64,000 nt of DNA from an uncultured Aquimarina sp. (GCA_947497175.1 CANMFM010000010.1:62001-126000); one strand, 5' to 3'. Positions 27,030-35,835 are shown, numbered from the stretch's first letter. The notes: generated from the letters alone by a model not told the origin. Made by a program: numbers and translations.

Positions 27030-28385
27030 TTAATCATTTCCCCAATCGATCTTTCGAGATATCATCATGATGGTGCCAAGAATTAAGAATAACCCTATAC
27101 TGCCTACAAGTAAAGCATAGCTTTCTAGCTGTATGATTACAAAAATAAACGTATAGAGTATAGCTAAAGATGCCGCTATGAATCCCATAAATTTTAAACT
27201 TTTGAGAATTGCTTTCGAATATACTGAAATGAGTAATACTACAGCAACACCTGCTGTGATATACGCTTGTAAGAAGCTGGAATGTTCTGATATGGATATG
27301 AGAAGTGTATAAAACATCGTTAATGCTAAACCAATCATCATATATTGAAAAGGATGGATATTAATTTTGCTAATGGTTTGTATTAAAAAGAAAACTAAAA
27401 ATGTAAGTGCAATAACCAGATGTCCATATTTGGTTGCGCGTTCACTTTTTTGATACTCATCCACAGGAATTAAAAGTTTTACACCAAAGGCAGAAGAATC
27501 AATATAAGGGAGTTTTTCAAAAAATTCTTGTTCAAATTCTCTATTGATTTGCAGTACTTTCCAGTTGGCTTCAAAACCGTTTTCTGTAATTTTCTTTGTT
27601 TTGGTATCGGGTAGATAATTACCGTTAAAACTTGGTGATGCCCAATTGGAAGTTATTGATACATTAGTCTCTTTTCCAACAGGTATAAAACGTAGTTGTT
27701 CGCTTCCATTGATTATAAGATTTAAACTAAAATCGATTGGATTTTCTTTTGGAATAGAGCTTTCTTTAAGAAACTTTGATTCTAAAGCATTGGTGTGCGA
27801 TTTTTGCAAAAATCTCGATTGTAGCGCATAAATGTCTTGCCCAATTTTTAATTCCAAGTTACTTTTTATTCCTTTTAAATTTGTAGAATTTAGTAATATG
27901 GTAGCTTTATTCCACAAAATATCAGCTTCAGCTATATCTTGCATTTCAAAGCTTGGAATGGTAAAAGAACCTTTTATTTGCATATCGGCTGTATATACCA
28001 CCGATTCATAGATACTTCTTCCCAGAGTTTCAGATTCGACATTTGTTTTGATGTTTAATATATCGGGGAAAAAGAATGCATGTTTTATAGCGATTAGATC
28101 CTCCTCGATATAGGATTTTGTCTTTTCATCCCAGCTCTTTTTAAGGGTATGTACTTGGTACGGAATTTTGAGTATAGGTCCATACAATAATACCTCGTTT
28201 CCCCATTTTTGATTGATTTCTCTAACGACTTCTTCTTGTCTGTAGGCTCGCTCCTGTATTAGGTTTTTAATGTATGATAATGGAATTAGCAGCACCAGAA
28301 TTAGTATTCCTACCATCAACATGCGTACGGTAATCGAAGTCTTTAACCATTGCCCGAAGGACTTTTTTTGTTTTTGGGTTTCCAT
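27030..28385 (-). CDS. creD: inner membrane protein CreD
   Basis: CreD family envelope-integrity protein, 451 residues. It has an N-terminal helix (VRMLMVGILILVLLIPL), a large periplasmic domain with the family signature LYGPILKIPY and IDSSAFGVKLLIPVDEYQKSERATKYG, and six C-terminal transmembrane helices. In Enterobacteria CreD responds to envelope stress and beta-lactams; its activity is unknown. Here it is last in a minus-strand cluster of membrane proteins headed by a winged-helix regulator. It lies 45 bp after the DUF1361 gene and is followed by a terminator. Confidence 0.92.
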   Translation of the reverse strand: METQKQKKSFGQWLKTSITVRMLMVGILILVLLIPLSYIKNLIQERAYRQEEVVREINQKWGNEVLLYGPILKIPYQVHTLKKSWDEKTKSYIEEDLIAIKHAFFFPDILNIKTNVESETLGRSIYESVVYTADMQIKGSFTIPSFEMQDIAEADILWNKATILLNSTNLKGIKSNLELKIGQDIYALQSRFLQKSHTNALESKFLKESSIPKENPIDFSLNLIINGSEQLRFIPVGKETNVSITSNWASPSFNGNYLPDTKTKKITENGFEANWKVLQINREFEQEFFEKLPYIDSSAFGVKLLIPVDEYQKSERATKYGHLVIALTFLVFFLIQTISKINIHPFQYMMIGLALTMFYTLLISISEHSSFLQAYITAGVAVVLLISVYSKAILKSLKFMGFIAASLAILYTFIFVIIQLESYALLVGSIGLFLILGTIMMISRKIDWGND

Positions 28386-28430
28386 ATGTATAAAGTTTCT
28401 TGTATTCGTATTTCTTATAATGCTTAGGTG

Positions 28431-29075
28431 TCAATTTTTATCCTGATAGTATGCAATCAAATGGTAGGTTATAATTAAAAAACTGCCAAAACCAATTGTA
28501 AATATCCATGTATCTATATGTTGAATGGGGAATAAGATTCTTTTTAGGATATCTGATAGGATACCAATGGGATTTTGAAGAATATCCCAACTATTCCATC
28601 GCAATACTCTACCTAGATAGATTCCGAATCCGCAAAGAAGTAAAATGATATGCACGCCATACTTGGTGGTTTTTTGAGTCAGTCGTTCTGATAATAGTTG
28701 TTGCATCATTTGTAAAGAAGCAAAGCCTATAATCAGACCATTAATGGCAAAGGATAGAATAAGCAGAACATCGAACCAGACCGAATGTAATGTGCTTAAT
28801 CGAAGATGTTGTAGATCGGTTATGATATATGGAGAGTTTGGTAAAAACACTAACCAGATTATAAAACCACTCCAAAAAATAACGTTATTTACTTTTCTGA
28901 TGCTAAGTAATGTAGTAATCAGATATGGTATTCCTGCAAGAAATAGGTTCCAGACCAGAAAAAGGAAAAAAAGAGAATCAGTCTTTATGATTCTGGTAAG
29001 CAACAAGGCTCCGCTAAAAGTAACAGCCATTGTAAAACTTTTTATAAAAGACATTTGTCTGTATGTAGTATTCAT
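28431..29075 (-). CDS. DUF1361 membrane protein
   Basis: A 214-residue multi-pass membrane protein. The DUF1361 signature FLPNSPYIITDLQHL lies near residue 80 and the late conserved segment GIYLGRVLRWNSWDIL near residue 155. Six to seven hydrophobic helices can be counted. The family is uncharacterised. It is inside the creD cluster, 12 bp after the 99-residue membrane protein gene, so it is almost surely co-transcribed. Confidence 0.88.
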   Translation of the reverse strand: MNTTYRQMSFIKSFTMAVTFSGALLLTRIIKTDSLFFLFLVWNLFLAGIPYLITTLLSIRKVNNVIFWSGFIIWLVFLPNSPYIITDLQHLRLSTLHSVWFDVLLILSFAINGLIIGFASLQMMQQLLSERLTQKTTKYGVHIILLLCGFGIYLGRVLRWNSWDILQNPIGILSDILKRILFPIQHIDTWIFTIGFGSFLIITYHLIAYYQDKN

Positions 29076-29087
29076 TATTATAGGTGT

Positions 29088-29387
29088 TTAAAAAGGATTA
29101 TTCATCACAATCATTATATATCCTATGGCTATAGGAATGTTGATCAAGAAAAGTAGTATGGTAGTTATGTTTTCTCTATAATGTTGGTAGTTGATAATAG
29201 CGTTGGTACATAATCCTATAAGAGTAATCGCATTGATGACGAATACGACTAAAACATAAAACACCCCACCTACCAGAAAGGCTTCAGATTCAAAGATTAA
29301 ATATAACAGTAACAGGAATATTCCTAGTAGAAGACTAAGGGTAGCAAGGAGTAGAGCCTTTTTATTGATGGATTGTCTTATTTGCAT
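29088..29387 (-). CDS. small membrane protein, unknown
   Basis: A 99-residue protein with three hydrophobic helices (ALLLATLSLLLGIFLLLLYLIF, VGGVFYVLVVFVINAITLIGL, TILLFLINIPIAIGYIMIV). I do not recognise a family. Its start overlaps the end of the Coq4-like gene by 10 bp and its end is 12 bp from the DUF1361 gene, so it is a genuine operon member. Confidence 0.75.
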   Translation of the reverse strand: MQIRQSINKKALLLATLSLLLGIFLLLLYLIFESEAFLVGGVFYVLVVFVINAITLIGLCTNAIINYQHYRENITTILLFLINIPIAIGYIMIVMNNPF

Positions 29388-29848
29388 AATGGAGCGATTA
29401 AAAATATAGTTCTTAGTACATCAACAGGTTGATGTAACAGTTTTTTGTAGTTAATCTGATGAAAAGAATATGCTGTTTTTCCTTTTTTATAAGCCGTGCT
29501 AAAAAGATTGATTTTATCTGGATAGAGTAGGGTGCCTATAAAAATCACCAGAAATAGATAGATGCTTCGCTTTCCATTTCCCAAAAGATAGTACTGCATC
29601 GCTATCTCTTCGGGAACAGAAATGCCCGAACTGGTTAATACATGAAAAACATCATGGTCTTCTAGTTTTGGTTGTGGAGAAAAATCATGCATAAGCAGAA
29701 AACATCCCAAATGAAAACCTAAACTATTTTTGGGGTACTGTTGTAGTAAATTCGAAACAGAAATGTCCCAGGGTTTTTCGGTTTTAAACCACTTTTGGTA
29801 TGGTTTTTTACTTAGTTCGTAAATCGTTTCTAAAAGTAATGCTCTCAT
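29378..29848 (-). CDS. Coq4-like protein
   Basis: A 156-residue protein with the diagnostic metal motif of the COQ4 family, HDxxH-x11-E: His65, Asp66, His69 and Glu81 in EDHDVFHVL...SVPEE. It is followed by the conserved AMQYYLLGNGKRS. COQ4 proteins act in ubiquinone biosynthesis in mitochondria and some proteobacteria. Members of this phylum use menaquinone, so the target here is unclear. A hydrophobic segment IYLFLVIFIGTLL may bind membrane or lipid. It is first after the second operator palindrome and overlaps the next gene. Confidence 0.82.
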   Translation of the reverse strand: MRALLLETIYELSKKPYQKWFKTEKPWDISVSNLLQQYPKNSLGFHLGCFLLMHDFSPQPKLEDHDVFHVLTSSGISVPEEIAMQYYLLGNGKRSIYLFLVIFIGTLLYPDKINLFSTAYKKGKTAYSFHQINYKKLLHQPVDVLRTIFLIAPLCK

Positions 29849-29865
29849 TTTAAATTTTTAAAAGT

Positions 29866-29882
29866 ACTTTGAAATTCAAAGT
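29866..29882. promoter_or_regulatory. palindromic operator upstream of the Coq4-like gene
   Basis: ACTTTG-N5-CAAAGT, a perfect 12-base palindrome with AAATT in the centre, ends 17 nt before the ATG at 29848. An identical-arm copy lies at 30870-30886. The shared flank AAAAGT on the left of both copies strengthens the case for one regulator. Confidence 0.72.
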
Positions 29883-29902
29883 ATGTGGGTAAAAAAAATA
29901 GA

Positions 29903-30196
29903 TTATTGCTTTAATAACTTTTCAATAGCTTCTACATGTTTTTTGAAAGCTTCTCGGCCTTTTTTAGTTACGCTATATCGTGTATTAGGTTTTCGACCTA
30001 TAAATGATTTTTCGACCAAAATATATTCATCTTTTTCTAATGCCTTCGTATGACTTGCAAGGTTACCATCGGTTGCTCCTAGAAGTTCTTTTAAGGTTTT
30101 GAAATCTGCAAATTCGTTAACAACCAGAATTGACATAATGCCTAATCTGATACGATGATCAAAAGCTTTATTTATATTTCCTATTATATTTTTCAT
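29903..30196 (-). CDS. winged-helix transcriptional regulator
   Basis: A 97-residue DNA-binding protein of the winged helix family typified by HTH_34 (MarR/ArsR-like). It begins with DHRIRLGIMSILV, then helix-turn-helix KTLKELLGATDGNLASHTKALEKDEYI and a wing GRKPNTRYSVTKKGREAF. There is no ligand domain. It is second in the cluster, between two copies of a palindrome that is a good candidate for its own operator. Autoregulation and control of the downstream creD genes are inferred. Confidence 0.9.
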   Translation of the reverse strand: MKNIIGNINKAFDHRIRLGIMSILVVNEFADFKTLKELLGATDGNLASHTKALEKDEYILVEKSFIGRKPNTRYSVTKKGREAFKKHVEAIEKLLKQ

Positions 30197-30254
30197 CCTT
30201 GTTTCCGCCGGAGCGAAAATCTTTTATACTTTTTACAGTTTTATGATCTTGTCT

Positions 30255-30860
30255 TTATCGGTCGTGCTTAAAATAAATAAGGCTTCCATAAATAATATGC
30301 ATTACTCCAAATCCTAAGACCCAGAACCAAAAGCCATACCCGGGATACAAAGCACAGATCAAACCTAACATAATTTCTATATATCCCAAATATTTTACAT
30401 TACCAATGGTGTATTTTGATGCGTTTATAAGTGCTAGTCCATAAAAAATAAGCATTAATGAACCTGTGAGACCATAGTGGTTGCTATATATTTTAATCAT
30501 GATATAAATTCCACCAGTAACTAAAGGAATTAGAAAGGCAATAAGTAACCTTTTTGAGGTGCCGTTCCATAGGATTTCATTATTCTTTTTAGCCTTTCTG
30601 GTGCTTAGAAATATTGCCGTAATAACACTAAGCAGGGCGACAGTAACCAGGTCGAGTAAAATATAGTTAAAAATTTTTCCGTCAAGAATTAGATAATCTC
30701 TATCGCTAATGCTAACCAGGTAATATGCGATAGCTGCTCCAATTATGGCATAGATACCGGCCATAATACCGGATAAACCACTAAGTGAGAAAAAACGAGA
30801 TGATTTATTCATCATATCTTTGATCTCTGTTATGTCTTTTAAGTAATCTTCTGTGCTCAT
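30255..30860 (-). CDS. membrane protein co-transcribed with the regulator
   Basis: From ATG 30860 a 201-residue protein starts with a soluble amphipathic stretch (TEDYLKDITEIKDMMNKSSRFF) and then has five to six transmembrane helices. The longer frame from 30923 would add an unlikely hydrophobic N-terminus and overlap the operator. I do not recognise a function; such proteins commonly precede a winged-helix regulator in Bacteroidota. The palindromic operator lies 9 nt before the start. The regulator follows after 58 bp. Confidence 0.8.
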   Translation of the reverse strand: MSTEDYLKDITEIKDMMNKSSRFFSLSGLSGIMAGIYAIIGAAIAYYLVSISDRDYLILDGKIFNYILLDLVTVALLSVITAIFLSTRKAKKNNEILWNGTSKRLLIAFLIPLVTGGIYIMIKIYSNHYGLTGSLMLIFYGLALINASKYTIGNVKYLGYIEIMLGLICALYPGYGFWFWVLGFGVMHIIYGSLIYFKHDR

Positions 30861-30869
30861 TTTAAAAGT

Positions 30870-30886
30870 ACTTTGAAAAACAAAGT
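30870..30886. promoter_or_regulatory. palindromic operator upstream of the membrane protein/regulator pair
   Basis: ACTTTG-N5-CAAAGT with AAAAA centre, same arms as 29866-29882, immediately before the ATG at 30860. Binding here would block transcription start. Confidence 0.72.
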
Positions 30887-30941
30887 AAAAGTAAAATATC
30901 GAAGTATGCAAATGATTTTTCAATTAGTATGATCAAAAACT

Positions 30942-30949
30942 TATTTTTG
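30942..30949 (+). promoter_or_regulatory. -7 promoter box of the DUF1801 gene
   Basis: TATTTTTG fits TAnnTTTG and ends 4 nt before the ATG at 30954, another leaderless arrangement. Confidence 0.5.
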
Positions 30950-30953
30950 GGGT

Positions 30954-31316
30954 ATGAATCCAGCAGAAGAATACATTCTAAAACAACCAGAACCTTTTAA
31001 ATCAATGCTTCTTCATATTCAGGTAATTGTCCAAACTACACTTCCTGATATTGAGCTATTGTATAAATGGCGAGTACCTTTTTATTATGTAGGCAAAAGT
31101 CCTATATGCTATCTTAACGTAACCAAAGGATATGTAGATGTTGGTTTTTGGGGAGCACAATATTTTACCAAACATTCAGAAAAGCTAGAGTCTGATAAAA
31201 GAAAATATGTTAAATCCTTGCGCTACCAAAACCTTGAAGACATAGAAGATCAAGTGCTTATCGAAATTCTAGAACAAGCCTATATCTTTAGAAATGAAAA
31301 GTTTATAACTGGTTAA
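30954..31316 (+). CDS. DUF1801 domain protein
   Basis: A 120-residue protein of the DUF1801 (YdhG-like) fold, with the iron-chaperone-like core WRVPFYYVGKSPICYLNVTKGYVDVGFWGAQYF. These small proteins resemble frataxin/IscU-type chaperone domains, but function is unproven. The gene converges on kdsA and overlaps its 3' end by 14 bp (31303-31316). Confidence 0.85.
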   Translation: MNPAEEYILKQPEPFKSMLLHIQVIVQTTLPDIELLYKWRVPFYYVGKSPICYLNVTKGYVDVGFWGAQYFTKHSEKLESDKRKYVKSLRYQNLEDIEDQVLIEILEQAYIFRNEKFITG

Positions 31317-32121
31317 CTGTTTGTCTAATAGCTACCAAATTGCTTAATAACGTCTCTAAATAGTCAAGATGCAGCATATTGGCGCCATCGCTTTTTGCAG
31401 TAGCAGGATCAAAATGTGTTTCCATAAATAGCCCATCAACTCCGGTAGCTATTCCTGCGCGTGCGATAGTTTCGATCATGTCTGGTCTTCCTCCTGTAAC
31501 ACCGCTGGATTGATTAGGTTGTTGTAAAGAATGAGTAACGTCCAGTACAGTAGTTCCATATTGTTTCATCGTTGGTATACCTCTAAAATCAACAATCATA
31601 TCCTGGTAACCAAACATAGTGCCTCTATCGGTGATCATGGCGTTGTCATTTCCACTATCTTTTACCTTTTTAACTGCATGCTGCATGGCTTCAGGACTCA
31701 TAAATTGCCCTTTTTTAAGATTAACAGTTTTACCTGTTTTTGCGGCAGCTACCACTAAGTCGGTTTGACGTACTAAAAATGCCGGGATTTGCAGAATATC
31801 TACATACTCGGCCGCTAATACAGCATCTTCATTTTCATGAATATCGGTTACTGTTGGGATTTCAAAAGTTTCGCCTACTTTACGTAAGATTTTTAAGGCT
31901 TTTTCATTTCCAATTCCTGTAAAACTATCAATGCGACTACGATTTGCCTTTTTAAAAGACCCTTTAAACACATATGGTATTTTTAATTTGGATGTAATGT
32001 CAACTACTTTTTCTGCAATTCGCAAAGCCATATCTTCTCCTTCGATAGCACATGGTCCAGCCAGAAGAAAGAAATTATTGGCGTCAAGGTGTTTTAAATT
32101 AGGGATGTTCTCTAGTTGCAT
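31303..32121 (-). CDS. kdsA: 3-deoxy-8-phosphooctulonate synthase (KDO8P synthase)
   Basis: Condenses phosphoenolpyruvate with arabinose 5-phosphate to form KDO 8-phosphate, a precursor of lipopolysaccharide inner core. The 272-residue protein has the family opening FFLLAGPCAIEGEDMA, the segment KGSFKKANRSR, QIPAFLVRQTDLV and VTGGRPDMIE. It has its own -7 box at 32141-32148 and converges on the DUF1801 gene with a small overlap. No other KDO gene is near. Confidence 0.95.
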   Translation of the reverse strand: MQLENIPNLKHLDANNFFLLAGPCAIEGEDMALRIAEKVVDITSKLKIPYVFKGSFKKANRSRIDSFTGIGNEKALKILRKVGETFEIPTVTDIHENEDAVLAAEYVDILQIPAFLVRQTDLVVAAAKTGKTVNLKKGQFMSPEAMQHAVKKVKDSGNDNAMITDRGTMFGYQDMIVDFRGIPTMKQYGTTVLDVTHSLQQPNQSSGVTGGRPDMIETIARAGIATGVDGLFMETHFDPATAKSDGANMLHLDYLETLLSNLVAIRQTVNQL

Positions 32122-32140
32122 GATAGCTTATTTTAAGGTA

Positions 32141-32148
32141 CAAAGATA
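32141..32148 (-). promoter_or_regulatory. -7 promoter box of kdsA
   Basis: Minus-strand TATCTTTG, 19 nt before the kdsA ATG. Confidence 0.6.
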
Positions 32149-32228
32149 GAAGTTTTATTGTGAGAATTAATGCATTATGCATAAGAGTTTCTGTCTCAAA
32201 TTCTACGACATTTTAAATAACAAGCAAA

Positions 32229-32263
32229 ACATGTACAACATGTCAAAATAACTCGTACCTTTG
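32229..32263 (+). promoter_or_regulatory. typA promoter with ACATGT pair
   Basis: The -7 box TACCTTTG is at 32256-32263, 22 nt before the typA ATG. Upstream, ACATGT-aca-ACATGT (32229-32243) gives two copies of a 6-bp palindrome in the -33 area, a possible regulator site. Confidence 0.55.
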
Positions 32264-32285
32264 CAGCCTTAAAAATGAGGCGTTT

Positions 32286-34085
32286 ATGACAGCTATAAAA
32301 AACATTGCAATAATTGCACACGTAGATCACGGTAAAACTACGTTGGTAGATAAAATTATGTACCATTGCCAATTATTTCGTGAAAATGAAAATACAGGTG
32401 ATTTAATCCTTGATAATAATGACTTAGAGCGTGAAAGAGGTATTACCATTACTTCAAAAAATGTATCAGTTACGTATAAAGGGACTAAAATCAATATTAT
32501 CGATACTCCTGGTCACGCCGATTTTGGAGGAGAGGTAGAACGTGTCTTAAATATGGCAGATGGAGTATTACTTCTTGTAGATGCTTTTGAAGGACCCATG
32601 CCGCAAACACGTTTTGTACTTCAAAAAGCAATTGACCTTGGGTTAAAACCATGCGTTGTTGTTAATAAAGTCGATAAAGAAAACTGTACACCAGATGAAG
32701 TACATGAGAAAGTATTTGATCTTATGTTTGAGTTAGGAGCAGAAGAGTGGCAGTTAGATTTTCCAACAGTATATGGTTCTGCAAAGAACAATTGGATGAG
32801 CGATGATTGGAAAAACGAAACAGATAATATTGAACCATTATTAGATATGGTTATCGAGCATATTCCTTCTCCAAAAATAGAAGAAGGTACTCCTCAAATG
32901 TTAATAACATCCTTAGATTTTTCATCCTTTACAGGGCGTATCGCAATAGGTCGCTTACAAAGAGGGACCTTAACCGAAGGGATGCAGGTTTCACTGGTAA
33001 AACGCGACGGAACCGTTAAAAAATCAAAAATTAAAGAGCTTCATACTTTCGAAGGTTTAGGAAGAAGAAAAGTAGAAAAGGTTGAAGCTGGTGATATTTG
33101 TGCACTAGTAGGGCTTGAAGGTTTTGAAATCGGGGATACAGTGGCCGATATAGAAAATCCTGAAGGATTAAAAACAATTGCGATCGACGAGCCTACGATG
33201 AGCATGTTGTTTACCATTAATGACTCTCCTTTCTTTGGTAAAGATGGAAAATTTGTAACCTCAAGACATATCAAAGAGCGTTTAGCAAAAGAACTCGAAA
33301 AAAACCTAGCATTACGAGTAAATGAAACCGATAGTGCCGATAAGTTTTTAGTATTTGGTCGCGGTGTATTGCACCTGTCTGTATTGATAGAGACTATGCG
33401 TCGAGAAGGATATGAGTTACAAATAGGACAGCCCCAAGTGATCATCAAGGAGATAGATGGAGTAAAATGTGAACCTATAGAAGAACTAACCATAGATCTT
33501 CCCGAATCTGTTTCTGGAAAAGCTGTAGAAATGGTAACAATGCGTAAAGGAGAGATGCTGAGTATGGAAGCTAAAGGTGACCGTATGGTGTGTGAGTTTA
33601 TGATTCCGTCTAGAGGTATTATTGGTCTTCGTAACCAATTGCTTACTGCTACGGCTGGAGAAGCAATCATGGCGCACCGATTTAAAGAATATCAACCTTT
33701 AAAAGGCGATATTCCAGGGCGTATTAATGGTTCTCTTGTTTCTATGGAAAAAGGGTCCGCCATACCATATTCTATAGATAAATTACAAGATAGAGGAAAG
33801 TTTTTTGTAGATCCCGGAGAAGACATTTATGAAGGTCAGGTGATTGGTGAGAACTCTCGAGGTGATGATATGACGGTTAATATTACTAAAACAAAGAAAC
33901 TATCTAATGTACGTTCGTCAGGAGCTGATGATAAAGCTAAAATTGTACCTGCGATCAAGTTTTCTTTAGAGGAAGCTTTAGAGTATATACAAAAAGATGA
34001 ATATGTAGAAGTTACTCCTAATCACCTTAGGTTACGAAAAATATTTCTTACAGAAGTAGAGCGTAAACGAAACAAGATCGTGTAA
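32286..34085 (+). CDS. typA: translational GTPase TypA/BipA
   Basis: Ribosome-binding GTPase important for ribosome assembly and stress growth, 599 residues. G motifs are visible: G1 AHVDHGKTT (11-19), G2 region ERERGITI, G3 [12 protein letters not shown] and G4 [11 protein letters not shown]-like domains II, III and V follow, and the BipA-specific C-terminal domain ends in [14 protein letters not shown]. It is monocistronic with a good promoter box and a strong terminator. Confidence 0.96.
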   Translation: MTAIKNIAIIAHVDHGKTTLVDKIMYHCQLFRENENTGDLILDNNDLERERGITITSKNVSVTYKGTKINIIDTPGHADFGGEVERVLNMADGVLLLVDAFEGPMPQTRFVLQKAIDLGLKPCVVVNKVDKENCTPDEVHEKVFDLMFELGAEEWQLDFPTVYGSAKNNWMSDDWKNETDNIEPLLDMVIEHIPSPKIEEGTPQMLITSLDFSSFTGRIAIGRLQRGTLTEGMQVSLVKRDGTVKKSKIKELHTFEGLGRRKVEKVEAGDICALVGLEGFEIGDTVADIENPEGLKTIAIDEPTMSMLFTINDSPFFGKDGKFVTSRHIKERLAKELEKNLALRVNETDSADKFLVFGRGVLHLSVLIETMRREGYELQIGQPQVIIKEIDGVKCEPIEELTIDLPESVSGKAVEMVTMRKGEMLSMEAKGDRMVCEFMIPSRGIIGLRNQLLTATAGEAIMAHRFKEYQPLKGDIPGRINGSLVSMEKGSAIPYSIDKLQDRGKFFVDPGEDIYEGQVIGENSRGDDMTVNITKTKKLSNVRSSGADDKAKIVPAIKFSLEEALEYIQKDEYVEVTPNHLRLRKIFLTEVERKRNKIV

Positions 34086-34118
34086 TACATTAACTTTTTT
34101 AGTCACGGTTATAATTAT

Positions 34119-34158
34119 AAACCCCTTAAGAAATCTCTTACTTAAGGGGTTTTATTTT
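34119..34158 (+). terminator. intrinsic terminator of typA
   Basis: A 12-bp perfect stem (AAACCCCTTAAG with complement) and 10-nt loop followed by a T-rich stretch. Confidence 0.88.
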
Positions 34159-34442
34159 GTAGGTATTATTTACCTAATACAGGGTCTTTAATCTATTCAG
34201 TATAACAACTGAAAAAAGTGGTCTATTTCCTCATTGCATATCTACTTGCGCCAGGCAAGTGCTTTAAAAAATTCCGTAATGCTTTGAGGTCTACGATCAT
34301 AATTCCGTAAAATAATTTCATAAGCCTATTTTTTAAATGATATAATTTTTTGTCTATTATAAGATACGACAGAATTTTTATCTAATTACAAATGAATCAA
34401 AGTTTTATAAAAAATTTAATACTTGTGTAAAGAGCCTGTAAA
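34159..34442. other. intergenic region between typA and the sRNA pair
   Basis: No gene seen. It contains a weak hairpin CTTGCgccaGGCAAG at 34246-34260. The rest is AT-rich. Confidence 0.45.
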
Positions 34443-34584
34443 ACAAAAAGTCCCGAGGGGGGAAACTCGGGACTTGTATCGATATTTTGGGGTATGATTT
34501 GGGGGCTAATCCAAATATCTTGGGGTAATTTTGGGGATTCTTTATTTTGGGGTAAAGTGTTTTGTACACTTCTTTAATTTTTAT
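34443..34584 (-). ncRNA. putative C-rich small RNA, copy 1
   Basis: A compact transcription unit on the minus strand of about 140 nt. The -7 box TATATTTG is at 34589-34596 with a TTG 18 bp upstream. After the start comes a stem-loop AAGTGT-N5-ACACTT. Five C-runs in the setting CCCCAAAAT or CCCCCAAAT follow, with a short CCAA/TTGG stem between them. It ends in a terminator: AGTCCCGAG/CTCGGGACT stem (34449-34474) and a T-run. A second copy lies 380 bp away. A translated frame exists but is just YPKI repeats from the C-rich motif, without a separate start. C-rich motifs could pair with G-rich ribosome-binding or leader sequences, as in UCCC-motif sRNAs of Firmicutes; this is inference. Confidence 0.68.
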
Positions 34585-34588
34585 AGTA

Positions 34589-34596
34589 CAAATATA
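34589..34596 (-). promoter_or_regulatory. -7 box of sRNA copy 1
   Basis: Minus-strand TATATTTG, with TTG 18 bp upstream (34615-34617). ACAAGTT at the -33 site is conserved in copy 2. Confidence 0.65.
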
Positions 34597-34822
34597 ATGG
34601 GTTATCTCGAACCGCAACTTGTAAAAATCAATAAATATTCGGTAAAAAGCATGTAATTATCGATAAAATGCATAAAAATCATGTTTTTTTAATTTTTAAC
34701 CTACAGTTTTCAATACATTGTTTGTAAATAAAAGAGATGATGTATACACAAGAAATATATTCTTTTTTGATATCTCATAATATATAAATAATTGATTGTA
34801 AGTAGAATAATTAAGAAGTGGT

Positions 34823-34964
34823 AAAAAAAATCCCGAGAGGGGGCTCGGGATTTATAGTCGATATTTTGGGGTATGATTTGGGGGGTAATCCAAATATTTT
34901 GGGGTAATGTTTGGGGTTCTCTTTATTTCGGGGCGAAGTGCTTATTACACTTCCGTAATTTTAT
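34823..34964 (-). ncRNA. putative C-rich small RNA, copy 2
   Basis: Paralogue of the RNA at 34443-34584 in direct tandem, about 380 bp upstream in the transcript sense. It keeps every element: -7 box TATATTTG (34969-34976), 5' stem-loop AAGTG-N7-CACTT, five C-runs, CCAAA/TTTGG internal stem and terminator stem AAATCCCGAG/CTCGGGATTT (34828-34853) with eight T. Differences fall mainly in loops and spacers, and the terminator stem changes on both sides (AGTCCCGAG to AATCCCGAG with the matching pairs), so it behaves as a structured RNA. Confidence 0.68.
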
Positions 34965-34968
34965 GGTA

Positions 34969-34976
34969 CAAATATA
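34969..34976 (-). promoter_or_regulatory. -7 box of sRNA copy 2
   Basis: Minus-strand TATATTTG, with ACAAGTT at the -33 position as in copy 1. Confidence 0.6.
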
Positions 34977-35151
34977 GGAAGTAGTTTACAGGTATAACTT
35001 GTAAAAATCAACAAATAATCGGTAAAAAACATTTTTTATCGATAAAAAACACAAAAAACAAGTATTATTTAAAATTTTGATGTGTTTTCCTATAGTTGAT
35101 TTGAGTTTTATAATATTGTGTAAAAGAGAAAGCTAAAAAAAGAGTATAAGA

Positions 35152-35835
35152 CTACCCTTTTCTTTGTACTACTTCAAAAACTTTATTTCCATCACATTTC
35201 AAAGTTTTTGAGGGATATTTAAGAAGTAACGCATAATCATGTGTGGCCATAAGGATGGTATTGCCATTCTTATTGATATCTTGTAGTACTTCCATAACTT
35301 CTACAGAGGTTTGAGGATCTAAATTTCCTGTGGGTTCGTCTGCTAATATTAACTCAGGATCGTTAAGTAAAGCTCGGGCTATAGCAATACGCTGTTGTTC
35401 TCCACCCGATAATTGATACGGAAACTTAAAACCCTTGGTTTTCATCCCTACTTTATCTAAAACATTATCAATCTTGTCACTCATTGCTATTTCGTCGGTC
35501 CAACCTGTAGCTTTAAGCACAAATAATAAATTGTCTTTTACGGTTCTATCATTGAGCAGCTTAAAATCCTGAAATACAATGCCCAATTTACGACGTAGAA
35601 AAGGGATTTGACTTTCTTGTAGCGTAGGTAAATCAAAGTCAACAATGCTTCCTTCTCCTTCTAACAGAGGAAGATCACCATATAGTGTTTTCATAAAGCT
35701 ACTTTTACCCGTACCTGTTTTACCAATAAGATAGACAAAATCGCCTTTGTTAACCTCTACATTAACATCAGATAGAATTAGGCTTTCGCGTTGATAAATT
35801 GAAGCATCTTTAAGGCTTAAAACCGTATTAGACAT
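35152..35835 (-). CDS. ftsE: FtsE-type ABC transporter ATP-binding protein
   Basis: ATPase of the FtsEX complex, which couples ATP use to cell-wall hydrolysis at division. At 227 residues it is of normal length. Walker [10 protein letters not shown] lies near residue 38, the signature [16 protein letters not shown] near 143, Walker [14 protein letters not shown] near 160 and the H-loop ATHDYALL near 198. FtsX is not adjacent, so identity rests on similarity to FtsE rather than to LolD or MacB. It follows the sRNA pair and has a 357-bp upstream region. Confidence 0.82.
   Translation of the reverse strand: MSNTVLSLKDASIYQRESLILSDVNVEVNKGDFVYLIGKTGTGKSSFMKTLYGDLPLLEGEGSIVDFDLPTLQESQIPFLRRKLGIVFQDFKLLNDRTVKDNLLFVLKATGWTDEIAMSDKIDNVLDKVGMKTKGFKFPYQLSGGEQQRIAIARALLNDPELILADEPTGNLDPQTSVEVMEVLQDINKNGNTILMATHDYALLLKYPSKTLKCDGNKVFEVVQRKG

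Noticed and set aside
33041-33670. 209-residue minus frame inside typA
   Set aside because: Ser/Ile-rich antisense shadow of a conserved housekeeping gene.
34405-34617. 70-residue minus-strand frame with YPKI repeats
   Set aside because: It overlaps sRNA copy 1; the repeats come from the CCCCAAAAT motif and the frame is not kept in copy 2.
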